NCBI GenBank assembly: GCA_910584045.1
Contig: CAJTYO010000041.1
Span: 1-24,132, forward strand
Origin: an uncultured Oscillospiraceae bacterium
Lineage (GTDB): Bacteria; Bacillota; Clostridia; Oscillospirales; Oscillospiraceae
DNA length: 24,132 nt
Reading direction: 5' to 3'
This document shows positions 6,958-14,257 of this stretch, one piece after another; positions within the stretch are counted from its first letter, which is position 1; each line of letters starts with the position of its first letter. The translations under genes and the position numbers were made by a program. Below the pieces are notes generated by a model. It ran no database searches and had not been told where the DNA came from. It saw only the letters and a list, made by a program, of their open reading frames with translations.

Positions 6958-7905
6958 TCACAGCAGCAGCGAAAACAGCTCCTCCGCCCGCTCTCCGGCC
7001 AGATCCCGGCAGCTCCTCGCCAACCCCTCCGGGTCCAGTCTCGCACCGCTGAACAGTGCCTTCGCCGCCCGGCTGTCCAGAAGAGGGCAGGTCACCGATA
7101 CGTCGGACAGTACGCCCCGCCGGCACCGGTACGCGGCGGAGAAGGGCGCTCCCGCAAATTCTCCCTGCCTCTCATAAGTGAAGGCCGGCGTCCGGCCCCA
7201 GGTCCACATCCAGCCCCGGTACTTCTCGTCCCGCAGACGTAGGACCTCTTCCTCCTGCTCCTCCGTCAGCCTTATGCGGTCCCCTGCGGACGGGACCAGC
7301 TGGTCCATGAGCCGCCGCTGGAATTCCTCCACCGATATATCCTCCGCCAAGTGGGGCCGGATGTTGGTCACCTCGCAGATGGCGGACCGGGTCCCCTTGG
7401 TGCGGACACAGTCGCTCTTGCCTCGGACAGAGAATGTCTCCAGCGCCGTCAGATCGGCGTCAAACAGCAGCGTCCCATGGTGGAGCAGCCGTCCGCCGGC
7501 GGACCGCTGGGCGCTGCCGGAGATTTTTTTCTCCCCGATGGCCAGGTCGCACACCCGGCTCCTCTGGGCGGGAACGCCGGCAGCGCGCAGAGCCGCCAGA
7601 ATAGGGGCCAGGCTTCGCCCGTAGTCCGTGGAGCCCTCCTGCCGGGTGAGGAAGGTATAGTTGATGTTCCCCAGGTCGTGGTAGACGGCCCCGCCGCCGG
7701 ATATACGCCGCAGCGCCGGAATCCCCCGCCGCCGCAGCATCGGGACGCTGGTCTCCCGACAGATGTTCTGCCCGCTTCCCACCACTATGCACGGCGCATT
7801 CCGCCACAGCAGGAGTACGTCCTGTTCCAGCACCGTGGTGAAAACGTACTCCTCGAAAGCCAGATTGTAGAAGGGGTCTGTAGAACGGTTTTCAATGGCG
7901 ATCAC
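6958..7905 (-). CDS. Second lipoate-protein ligase
   Basis: A 315-residue LplA-family ligase. The signature RRISGGGAVYHDLGNINYTF is at residues 66-85 and EKKISGSAQR is at 125-134, with Lys127 as the likely catalytic lysine. A C-terminal accessory domain is present (WTWGRTPAFTYERQGEF and onward). It starts with GTG at 7905, supported by GGAGGAGG about 10 bases upstream. It is the first gene of the lipoate operon and has its own promoter at 7939-7967. A 54-base gap separates it from the lipoyl-domain gene. Why one operon needs two ligases is not obvious: one may be an octanoate or lipoate ligase and the other an amidotransferase-like or carrier-specific enzyme. The sequence alone does not decide this. 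Confidence 0.9.
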   Translation of the reverse strand: MIAIENRSTDPFYNLAFEEYVFTTVLEQDVLLLWRNAPCIVVGSGQNICRETSVPMLRRRGIPALRRISGGGAVYHDLGNINYTFLTRQEGSTDYGRSLAPILAALRAAGVPAQRSRVCDLAIGEKKISGSAQRSAGGRLLHHGTLLFDADLTALETFSVRGKSDCVRTKGTRSAICEVTNIRPHLAEDISVEEFQRRLMDQLVPSAGDRIRLTEEQEEEVLRLRDEKYRGWMWTWGRTPAFTYERQGEFAGAPFSAAYRCRRGVLSDVSVTCPLLDSRAAKALFSGARLDPEGLARSCRDLAGERAEELFSLLL

Positions 7906-7938
7906 AGCGGTCTGTCCTCCTCCGGCCAGAATAGCTAC

Positions 7939-7967
7939 AGTATAAGGGGAGGGAGGTAAAAAGTCAA
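7939..7967 (-). promoter_or_regulatory. Sigma-A promoter of the lipoate operon
   Basis: On the minus strand, TTGACT (7967-7962) and TATACT (7944-7939) are separated by 17 bases, about 35 bases upstream of the GTG start of the second ligase gene. The lipoate operon therefore need not depend on read-through from the RpiR-type regulator. Confidence 0.75.
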
Positions 7968-7995
7968 CACTCCTGCGCCGCGGCCAGGCGGGACC

Positions 7996-8841
7996 TCACA
8001 GATTCTGTTTGCTGATCTGTGTTTTCTCAAAATGTCGGATGCTCAGGTCGTAGTTGCGGTTGAAGTAGGCGGTATAGAGAATATCGATCATATTCAGCTG
8101 CGCGATGCGGGAGGACATGGCCCCGCTGCGGAAGGTTTCCTCCATGGCCACCACATACAGGTTGCAATCCGACATCTGGGACAGGGGCGAGGGCTCAAAC
8201 CGGGTGATGGCGATGATGGGCGTGCCCTGCCGCCGCAGATCTCGGGCGCAGCGGAGAATTTCCTCGGTACAGCCCGTATAGCTGATGATGATCGCCACAT
8301 CGGAGGGGCCGGCGTTGCGGGCAAGGAGATACTGGCAGTGGATGTCCTCCGACAGAGCGCAGGGCTTGCCCACCCGGAGGAGCTTCTGATAAGCGTCCTG
8401 TGCCACCAGAAAGGAGGCCCCCATGCCGAACAGCAGCACCGTGCCGCTGGCACAGATGAGGTCCACGCTTTTGCGTATGACCTCCGGCTCCATCAGCATA
8501 CGGGAATTTTCCAGGGAGGCTATGTTGCGGTAGGTCACCTTGTCGATGATGTCCGTCAGCTGGTCGATGTATTCCAGCTGTCCGCTTCGCTCCGCCCTGT
8601 TCTCCTGCCGGATGGCCAGTTCGCAGAGCAGGGACTTCTGCAGATCCCGGTAACCCTCGAACCCCAGCTTCCGGCAGATGCGCACCACTGTGGAGGGCGA
8701 CGTGTAGCTCAGCTCGGCCAGCCGGTGAATACTGCACTGAGCCGCCGCCTCCGGGTTCTCCAGCACCCAATCCAGAACACCTCTCTCCGCGCCGCTGGCC
8801 TGGGCCCGGTACTGGTTCATGCGTATTAAAACGTTTTTCAT
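7996..8841 (-). CDS. RpiR/MurR-family transcriptional regulator
   Basis: A 281-residue sugar-phosphate-sensing regulator. The N-terminal helix-turn-helix spans about residues 37-68 (IHRLAELSYTSPSTVVRICRKLGFEGY). A SIS domain (about 120-250) follows with the pattern VLLFGMGASFLVAQDAYQKL and later VAIIISYTGCTEEILRCARDL, the site that normally binds a phosphorylated sugar. The start at 8841 (MKNVLIRMNQYR) follows GGGAGGAAC; a longer upstream frame would run through the promoter. It is divergent from the amino-sugar operon, whose MurQ, AnmK and NamZ genes suggest MurNAc-6-P as a possible effector, as for E. coli MurR. The effector and the sign of regulation (repressor or activator) are inferred. 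Confidence 0.88.
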   Translation of the reverse strand: MKNVLIRMNQYRAQASGAERGVLDWVLENPEAAAQCSIHRLAELSYTSPSTVVRICRKLGFEGYRDLQKSLLCELAIRQENRAERSGQLEYIDQLTDIIDKVTYRNIASLENSRMLMEPEVIRKSVDLICASGTVLLFGMGASFLVAQDAYQKLLRVGKPCALSEDIHCQYLLARNAGPSDVAIIISYTGCTEEILRCARDLRRQGTPIIAITRFEPSPLSQMSDCNLYVVAMEETFRSGAMSSRIAQLNMIDILYTAYFNRNYDLSIRHFEKTQISKQNL

Positions 8842-8876
8842 AGCCCCTGTTCCTCCCGCGATCCGTTTTGTTTTAT

Positions 8877-8905
8877 AGTATAAAGGACATTCCGCCACGA
8901 CGCAA
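8877..8905 (-). promoter_or_regulatory. Sigma-A promoter of the RpiR-type regulator gene
   Basis: On the minus strand, TTGCGT (8905-8900) and TATACT (8882-8877) are 17 bases apart, giving a leader of about 30 bases before the regulator start. Confidence 0.7.
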
Positions 8906-9023
8906 GTGCGGGGACGAATAGGCCGACTGCCAAAAATACACCCGGCCTTTTTAGATATATCGCCGAAAAAACTTGGGTCTATATCATTCTCTTTACGCAA
9001 AACAGGCAAAAATCAGTCAGGAG

Positions 9024-9040
9024 ATGAAATAATATTTCAT
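9024..9040. promoter_or_regulatory. Palindrome ATGAAAT-AAT-ATTTCAT, candidate RpiR/MurR operator
   Basis: Two perfect 7-base arms with a 3-base spacer lie 15 bases upstream of the -35 box of the amino-sugar operon, in the shared divergent region. Its AT-rich, TGAAAT/ATTTCA-type arms resemble sites used by several RpiR-family regulators. Its place upstream of -35 would suit activation or co-operative repression. Binding is inferred. Confidence 0.5.
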
Positions 9041-9055
9041 GCAAATCCAAAATTG

Positions 9056-9084
9056 TTGACAAGATTGTTTTGCCACTGTAAAAT
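9056..9084 (+). promoter_or_regulatory. Sigma-A promoter of the amino-sugar salvage operon
   Basis: TTGACA (9056-9061) and TAAAAT (9079-9084) are spaced 17 bases apart, with a start near 9091 and a leader of about 65 bases before the binding-protein gene. It is the only strong promoter I see for the 12-kb operon downstream. Confidence 0.85.
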
Positions 9085-9096
9085 GGAGGCGTCTCT

Positions 9097-9114
9097 GGGG
9101 AAGAGATTTTCCCC
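9097..9114. promoter_or_regulatory. Inverted repeat just downstream of the operon start site
   Basis: GGGGAA and TTCCCC are separated by 6 bases at about +7 to +24 relative to the predicted start. This is a good position for a repressor operator and is an alternative to the palindrome at 9024-9040. It could also be only a weak leader hairpin. Confidence 0.35.
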
Positions 9115-9155
9115 GGTGCAATCAGACAGAACCAGGATGAATTAAGGAGGTCAAC

Positions 9156-10601
9156 ATGAAAAAGTTCTTTGCACTGCTTCTCAGCCTTTGCATGATCCTG
9201 AGCCTGGCCGCCTGCGGCGGGAACAATGATCAGCCCACCAGCACTCCCGACGCCCCCAAGCAGGATACCCCCGCTCCCGCTGAGGACAACAAGACGCCCG
9301 ATCCCGAGCCCGCTGCCGAGGAGGACACCATTGTCATCATGGCGCCCCCTGTCACCGGCGACTACGCCGACCTGTTGGCCGGCTGGATCGCCGACTTCCA
9401 GAAGGAGTATCCCCACCTGAAGGTGGAGGTCATCTCCACCGCATGGGATGACCACAGCAGCAAGCTCTCCACCATGGCCCTGTCCGGCGAGGCTCCCGAC
9501 ATCGCCGAGGTCAGCTACGGCGCTATCGGTACATACGTGGAGATGGGCGTGGCCATGGACGTGCGTCCCTATCTGCCTGAGGGTGCGCTGGAGGACTACG
9601 ACCAGAACGCGCTGGACTACATGACCCTGGACAACACAGTCTACGGCCTGCCCCTGTACCTGACTATCCAGGCTTTGGGCGGCAACCGCCAGATGATGAC
9701 CGAGGCCGGCGTGGATGTGGATAAGATTCAGGCCCAGGGCTGGACCTATGACGAGTTCCTCAAGGCCATTGAGGCCGGCACCAAGGACGACACCTACGGC
9801 TTCGTCTTCGCCAACGCCGCCGTGGCCACCGGCGACTTCGTCAGCATCTTCGGCGTTGGCGCAGGCATTACCGCCAACTTCACCAAGGATCTGAAGTACG
9901 CCTACACCTCCGAGAACATGAAGACCCTGCTCTCCTCCGTGGAAACCATGGTTTCCTCCGGCTGGATGCCCAACTACGCTGTGGAGGCCGGCCAGCGTCT
10001 GGTGATGCTCCAGACCGGAAACGCCATGATCACCGGCAAGGCCATGCCCCTCTTCGAGAACAACATCAACAAAAACAACGCCGGCATCGCCACTGGCGAG
10101 GCCGTGGAGGGTTCCATCGAGGTGGAGTACGCCTTCCTGCCCGTGCCCACCATGGATGGCGTCACCGAATCCTGCTTCGGCACTGTGGACGGCATGATCA
10201 TGCTGCGCAATAACAACAGCACCGAGGAGCATCTGAAGAACGTGGGTCTGTTCCTCAACTACGTCTGCTCCGGCCAGCGGGCCGCCGACACCGTCAACCA
10301 GATCCTCCTCGCCTGCGTGTGCCAGTCCGGCCGCGACGCGCAGGCGGGCGCCGACCTGGGTCAGGATCCTCGGAACGCGGAGGCCTCCACCCGCTGCATC
10401 GGCATGGTGCAGGCACCCCCCACCGGCGTGACCAGCGAGCAGGCCGCCAACGCCAAGACTCTGATGGACGAGACCATCATCCCCAAGTTCCAGGCCCTGC
10501 TGGCCGGCGAGATCAGCGCTCAGGCCATGTATGACGAGGTCTGCGCCCGCGCCTTCGACCTGTTCGGCCAGGACGGCTGCGAGACCGGCGTCATCAAGTA
10601 A
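9156..10601 (+). CDS. ABC transporter sugar-binding lipoprotein
   Basis: A 481-residue extracellular solute-binding protein of the family 1 (MalE/UgpB-like) type. The lipobox LAAC ends at Cys20, and a Pro/Asp/Glu-rich linker (residues 22-56) precedes the binding domain. The domain contains the usual two-lobe features: DFQKEYPHLKVEVIST, then LSGEAPDIAEVSYG, then YGLPLYLTIQALGGNRQMM. The start follows TAAGGAGGT by 6 bases. It is the first gene of the operon and is followed by a hairpin that should keep its transcript more abundant than the permeases, as is common for binding proteins. The context suggests peptidoglycan sugars or disaccharides as ligand; the sequence does not show this. The stretch at about residues 385-410 reads oddly (LLACVCQSGRD, then LGQDPRN) and might hide a pair of compensating frameshifts. 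Confidence 0.92.
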   Translation: MKKFFALLLSLCMILSLAACGGNNDQPTSTPDAPKQDTPAPAEDNKTPDPEPAAEEDTIVIMAPPVTGDYADLLAGWIADFQKEYPHLKVEVISTAWDDHSSKLSTMALSGEAPDIAEVSYGAIGTYVEMGVAMDVRPYLPEGALEDYDQNALDYMTLDNTVYGLPLYLTIQALGGNRQMMTEAGVDVDKIQAQGWTYDEFLKAIEAGTKDDTYGFVFANAAVATGDFVSIFGVGAGITANFTKDLKYAYTSENMKTLLSSVETMVSSGWMPNYAVEAGQRLVMLQTGNAMITGKAMPLFENNINKNNAGIATGEAVEGSIEVEYAFLPVPTMDGVTESCFGTVDGMIMLRNNNSTEEHLKNVGLFLNYVCSGQRAADTVNQILLACVCQSGRDAQAGADLGQDPRNAEASTRCIGMVQAPPTGVTSEQAANAKTLMDETIIPKFQALLAGEISAQAMYDEVCARAFDLFGQDGCETGVIK

Positions 10602-10667
10602 AAAACAGGTTCTAAGCCTCGGACCGCATAGAAAATCTATATATCATCCCCGGCATTGTATGATGAC

Positions 10668-10702
10668 GGCATGGGTCTGCCCGTGGCGGGCAGGCCCATG
10701 CC
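10668..10702 (+). terminator. Intergenic attenuator hairpin after the binding-protein gene
   Basis: A 16-base stem with one G-T type mismatch (10668-10683 with 10687-10702) and a 3-base loop is followed by a short T-rich tail (TATTTTA). It lies between the binding protein and the first permease and should partly stop transcription or stabilise the upstream mRNA. Confidence 0.75.
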
Positions 10703-10741
10703 GTATTTTATCCAGACTGAGAGAAGGAGGAGAGAAACAAA

Positions 10742-11650
10742 ATGAAATCCAAAGCGCCGACCCTGCGGGACCGCCGGTTCCGGATCACGCTGGAGGATCT
10801 CAACGGCTGGGCTTTTATCGCGGTGGCTATGGCGGTCTTTGCCGTGATGACCATCTACCCCGTAATCTCCGCCGTGATCACAAGCTTCCAGAATTACAAG
10901 CCCTTCGGCGCGGAGTGGGTACAGTTTGACAACTACAAAACCGCTCTGACCAACGACCTGTTCTATAAATCCATTCGCAACACCGCCGTCTATACCCTCA
11001 TCACTGTGCCCCTGTCTCTGGTGATCGCCTTTTCGGTGGCGGTAATGATCCTGCCCTTTCAGCGGAAGACCCAGTCTGTGTTCAAGTCTCTGTACTACAT
11101 TCCCGCCGTGGCCTCTGGCGTGGCTATGAGCGTGGTATGGCTGTGGCTGTACGACTCGTCCCCCTCGGGGCTGTTCAACCAGGTGCTGAGCTTCCTCCAC
11201 CTGCCCACCCAGAACTGGCTGAGCTCCAGCAAGACGGCCATGCTGTCCCTGATCCTCATGAGCCTGCTCTCCGGCCAGGGCAGCAGTATTATTATCTACA
11301 TCGCTGCCCTCATGGGCATCGACAACACCTATTTCGAGGCTGCGGAGCTGGACGGGGCCACCTTCTTCCAGAAGCTGCGCTACATCGTGGTCCCCCTGTG
11401 CAAGCCCACCACCCTGTTTCTGCTGGTCACAGGCATCATTAACTCCTTCCAGGTGTTCATGAACGCCTATATGATGACCGGCGGCGGGCCGGACAACAAC
11501 ACCACCATGATCGGCCTGCTGATTTTCAACAACGCTTTCGTGTACGGCAAGTACGGCCTTGCCTGCGCCCAGGCCATCATGCTGGCTATCGTCATCGCCG
11601 CCCTGACTGCCATCCAATTCAAGGTGGCCGGGGACGATGTGGAATACTGA
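10742..11650 (+). CDS. ABC sugar transporter permease, MalF/UgpA type
   Basis: A 302-residue inner-membrane permease with about six membrane helices. The first is at residues 24-46 (FIAVAMAVFAVMTIYPVISAV); others lie near 83-105, 117-137, 167-190, 222-240 and 275-293. The EAA loop that contacts the ATPase is EAAELDGATFFQKLRYIVVP at 199-218. The C-terminal part has the FQVFMNAYMMTGGGPDNNT pattern typical of the MalF/UgpA class of carbohydrate uptake family 1. A good AAGGAGGAG site precedes the ATG. It pairs with the next gene to form the channel for the substrate delivered by the lipoprotein at 9156-10601. No ATP-binding subunit is encoded in the operon, as is usual for Firmicute systems that share an MsmX-type ATPase. 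Confidence 0.93.
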   Translation: MKSKAPTLRDRRFRITLEDLNGWAFIAVAMAVFAVMTIYPVISAVITSFQNYKPFGAEWVQFDNYKTALTNDLFYKSIRNTAVYTLITVPLSLVIAFSVAVMILPFQRKTQSVFKSLYYIPAVASGVAMSVVWLWLYDSSPSGLFNQVLSFLHLPTQNWLSSSKTAMLSLILMSLLSGQGSSIIIYIAALMGIDNTYFEAAELDGATFFQKLRYIVVPLCKPTTLFLLVTGIINSFQVFMNAYMMTGGGPDNNTTMIGLLIFNNAFVYGKYGLACAQAIMLAIVIAALTAIQFKVAGDDVEY

Positions 11651-11667
11651 GAAAGGGGGATAGATCT

Positions 11668-12534
11668 ATGGCAAGCGGTCTGTATTCCCAGCATCTTCGC
11701 AACCCCAAGGTCCGCGTGGCGCGGAATCTGGTCATGGGGATTTTCCTGTTCTTTTTCGCGGCGGTGGTCCTGTTCCCCCTGGTATACATGCTGGCCTGGT
11801 CCTTCGGACCGGCCCAGGAGATGTCCTCCGGCTCCTACGCCATTTTCCCCAAGACCTGGAGTCTGGACTCCTATAAGCACTTCTTTGCCTCCAGCCAGTA
11901 CTCGGTGAAGTGGCTGTGGAACAGCTTCGTTGTAGCAGCGGCCACCGTGGTCAGCAACGTAATCTTCGCCAGCATGGCGGGCTACGCCTTCGCCAAGGTG
12001 CGCTTCAAGGGCAGTAAGTTCCTGTTCTTCCTGATCCTGATGGCCATGATGATCCCCTACCAGGTGACCCAGGTGCCCCTGTACATTCTGTTCGTTAACA
12101 AGTTTAAGATGACCAACACCTTCACCGCCCTGATCCTGCCGGGCTGCGTCACCAGCTATAACATCTTCCTGTCCAAGCAGTTCTTCTCCGGCATACCCAC
12201 CTCCCTTATCGAGAACGCCAAGGTGGAGGGGGCCACCCAGTTTCGGATCTTCCGGTCCATCATCCTGCCCCTGTCTAAGACGGTGCTAGCGGTCATGGCC
12301 ATTAATACCTTTATGGGCAACTGGAACACATTCTTCTGGCCCTTCCTGGTTACCTCAAAGGAGTCCATGTATACCATCCAGGTAGGTCTGAAGACCTTCA
12401 AGTTCGCCAACGGCACCCTGCTCTCCCCCATGATGGCCGGGGCCACCATCTCCGCTCTGCCCATGTTCGTGCTATTCTTCTCCCTGCAAAAATATTTCCT
12501 GGAGGGCGTCACCATCGGCGCAGTGAAGGGATAG
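11668..12534 (+). CDS. ABC sugar transporter permease, MalG/UgpE type
   Basis: A 288-residue second permease. It has a long cytoplasmic N-terminus, then a membrane helix at about residues 21-43 (LVMGIFLFFFAAVVLFPLVYML), and further helices near 88-107, 116-135, 150-165, 200-220 and 258-275. The EAA-type loop is ENAKVEGATQFRIFRSIILP at 182-201. FPLVYMLAWSF near the first helix and the NWNTFFWPFLV stretch near the end mark the MalG class. It starts 17 bases after the first permease, with its own site (GAAAGGGGG). With the first permease it would form a heterodimeric importer. The gene after it starts 17 bases beyond the stop, so transcription clearly continues into the catabolic genes. Confidence 0.93.
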   Translation: MASGLYSQHLRNPKVRVARNLVMGIFLFFFAAVVLFPLVYMLAWSFGPAQEMSSGSYAIFPKTWSLDSYKHFFASSQYSVKWLWNSFVVAAATVVSNVIFASMAGYAFAKVRFKGSKFLFFLILMAMMIPYQVTQVPLYILFVNKFKMTNTFTALILPGCVTSYNIFLSKQFFSGIPTSLIENAKVEGATQFRIFRSIILPLSKTVLAVMAINTFMGNWNTFFWPFLVTSKESMYTIQVGLKTFKFANGTLLSPMMAGATISALPMFVLFFSLQKYFLEGVTIGAVKG

Positions 12535-12551
12535 CGAGGTAAAAAACCACT

Positions 12552-13514
12552 ATGATACGCAACTACCAAGAGACCGATTTTTCCGCCCTGGCGGCCCTTT
12601 GGAACACGGCGGGGGCCGCCCAGGGCTACGCCCCCCAGACGCCCGAGGCCCTGGCCGGACTGCTGACGGAGAACCCGTACTTCTCCCGGTCCTTCGCCCT
12701 TGTGCTGGAGGAGGGGGGCGCGACTGTGGGCTTCGTCTGCGGCTGCGCGGGGGATGACCTGCCCCAGGGGCGGGCCCGAGGCTATTTCACCTGCCTGTTG
12801 CTGGACAGGACCTATGAGACGGCGGAAAACGCCGCCGCCCTTCTCTCCGCCCTGGAGGACGCCTTCCGCCGGACGGGGAAGACCCAGATGGCAGCTAACT
12901 TCTTCAATCCCATGCGCCTGCCCTGGATCGTCCCCGGCACGCCGGGACACCAGCACAACAACTGCCCCGGCGTGGCGGAGGACATCCCTCTCCACAACTG
13001 GATGCTGGCAGCGGGGTACGTCGTTCGGGCGGTGGAGTGCGCCATGTACCTGGATCTGGATCGGTTCGAAACGCCGGACTGGGCCGGGCCGCGGGCCGCC
13101 AGACTGGCGGAGGAGGGCTACCGGGTGGACTGGTACCGGTCCGGGGAGCACCGGGGCCTCACCGAGATGGTTCGCTCCATGGGCAACCCCATGTGGGACG
13201 CGGAAATCCCGGAGGCCGCGGAAAAAATCAATATGCTGGTGGCCCTCCACGAAGACCAGGTGGCAGGCTTCACCGGTCCGGTTTACCCGGAGGCAACCGG
13301 CCGGGGCTATTTCGCCGGCATCGCCGTATCGGCGGAGCACGGGGGGCACGGCCTGGGATCGCTGCTCTTTACCCGCCTGTGTCAGGCGGAGAAGGAGGCT
13401 GGCAGCCGGTACATGTCCCTCTTCACCGGCAGCGACAACCACGCGCAGAAGATTTATCTGCAGGCGGGGTTCCAGGTTCGCCGGAGATTCTCCGTGATGA
13501 CAAAGGAGTTATAG
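12552..13514 (+). CDS. Tandem GNAT-family acetyltransferase
   Basis: A 320-residue protein with two GNAT folds. The C-terminal one (about residues 165-320) is well formed: the acetyl-CoA pyrophosphate loop is IAVSAEHGGHGLGSLLFTRLCQAEKEAG (the QxxGxG/A-type loop), followed by SDNHAQKIYLQAGFQV, the motif-B end typical of the family. The N-terminal copy (about 1-160) begins IRNYQETDFSALAALWN, the usual GNAT opening, but its acetyl-CoA loop is degenerate, so it is probably structural or substrate-binding. It lies between the permeases and a PIG-L-type gene. I infer an amino-sugar or sugar-peptide substrate, for example re-N-acetylation of glucosamine residues from N-deacetylated peptidoglycan. 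An antibiotic or polyamine acetyltransferase cannot be excluded by sequence alone. Confidence 0.82.
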   Translation: MIRNYQETDFSALAALWNTAGAAQGYAPQTPEALAGLLTENPYFSRSFALVLEEGGATVGFVCGCAGDDLPQGRARGYFTCLLLDRTYETAENAAALLSALEDAFRRTGKTQMAANFFNPMRLPWIVPGTPGHQHNNCPGVAEDIPLHNWMLAAGYVVRAVECAMYLDLDRFETPDWAGPRAARLAEEGYRVDWYRSGEHRGLTEMVRSMGNPMWDAEIPEAAEKINMLVALHEDQVAGFTGPVYPEATGRGYFAGIAVSAEHGGHGLGSLLFTRLCQAEKEAGSRYMSLFTGSDNHAQKIYLQAGFQVRRRFSVMTKEL

Positions 13515-13520
13515 GCTGTT

Positions 13521-14213
13521 ATGAAATACAACCGAATTTTGGCCATCGGCGCCCATGTGGGCGATATGGAGCTCACATGCGGTGGGATTCTGGCCTCCTG
13601 CGCCGCCGGGGGCGGCCATATCGCCACCCTGGCCCTCACCGCCGGGGAGAAGGGCGTTCCCGCTGGACAGACCGCGGCCCAGTACCGGGAGCAGAAGCTC
13701 CGGGAGGCTAAAGCCTTCGTGGATATACTGAAGGGCGAGAGCTATGTGCTGGATTACCCCGACGGCTTCCTGCCGGACGACGAGGGGGCCCGTTTCGCCG
13801 TATGTGACGTCATCCGGCGGGAGAAGCCGGACCTCATCGTCACCCACCATGAGAAGAGTATGCACAAGGACCATGCCGTCTGTCATCGGATCGTCAAGGA
13901 CGCGTGGTTCTACGCCGCTCTGCCCGCCATCGAACGGGAGCTGCCCCACCACTTCGCGCCTCTGCGTTTCGCGGAGAACTGGGAGGACGCGGCGGATTAC
14001 AAGCCCTTCGAATACCTGGAGGTGTCGGAGGAGGGATTTGCGCTCTGGCAGAGGGCCGTCCAGACCCACTGGTTTGTGACCGGTTCGGCCAGTTTTCCCT
14101 ATTTTGAGTACTATTGCCATTTAAAACGGCTGCGGGGCATCGAGGCCCGGCGGCCCTATGCGGAGACCTTCATGCGCCTGCCGGAGGAAGTCCGGCTGAT
14201 CAGCGGGCTGTAG
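13521..14213 (+). CDS. PIG-L-family (LmbE-like) deacetylase homologue with altered motif
   Basis: A 230-residue protein of the PIG-L/LmbE family, zinc hydrolases that remove N-acetyl groups from GlcNAc-containing molecules. The N-terminal motif, normally AHPDD, reads AHVGD (residues 11-15). The metal-binding His12 and Asp15 are kept, but the Asp that acts as general base in MshB-type enzymes is replaced by Gly14. The second motif HHEKSMHKDH (109-118) supplies the last metal ligand, His118. I recall a subfamily with this GAHxGDxEL form, so it may be a natural variant with another base or another reaction. It starts 6 bases after the GNAT gene. In context it may deacetylate or otherwise process an amino-sugar intermediate. 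The substrate is unknown. Confidence 0.83.
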   Translation: MKYNRILAIGAHVGDMELTCGGILASCAAGGGHIATLALTAGEKGVPAGQTAAQYREQKLREAKAFVDILKGESYVLDYPDGFLPDDEGARFAVCDVIRREKPDLIVTHHEKSMHKDHAVCHRIVKDAWFYAALPAIERELPHHFAPLRFAENWEDAADYKPFEYLEVSEEGFALWQRAVQTHWFVTGSASFPYFEYYCHLKRLRGIEARRPYAETFMRLPEEVRLISGL

Positions 14214-14257
14214 CGGACGCGGGAGGAAAAGTAGCGGTAGGAAGAGAGGAATCTGTC

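Noticed and set aside
7996..8841. RpiR-type regulator as part of the lipoate operon
   Set aside because: It reads the same way, but the lipoate operon has its own good promoter at 7939-7967, and the divergent amino-sugar genes fit the regulator family better.
8979..10232. Minus-strand open frame of 417 codons opposite the binding-protein gene
   Set aside because: Composition is dominated by Gly, Val, His and Leu and there is no start site; the plus-strand lipoprotein is certain.
12156..13442. Minus-strand open frame of 428 codons opposite the permease and GNAT genes
   Set aside because: No motif or ribosome binding site; it crosses two real genes, and GC-rich antisense frames are common here.
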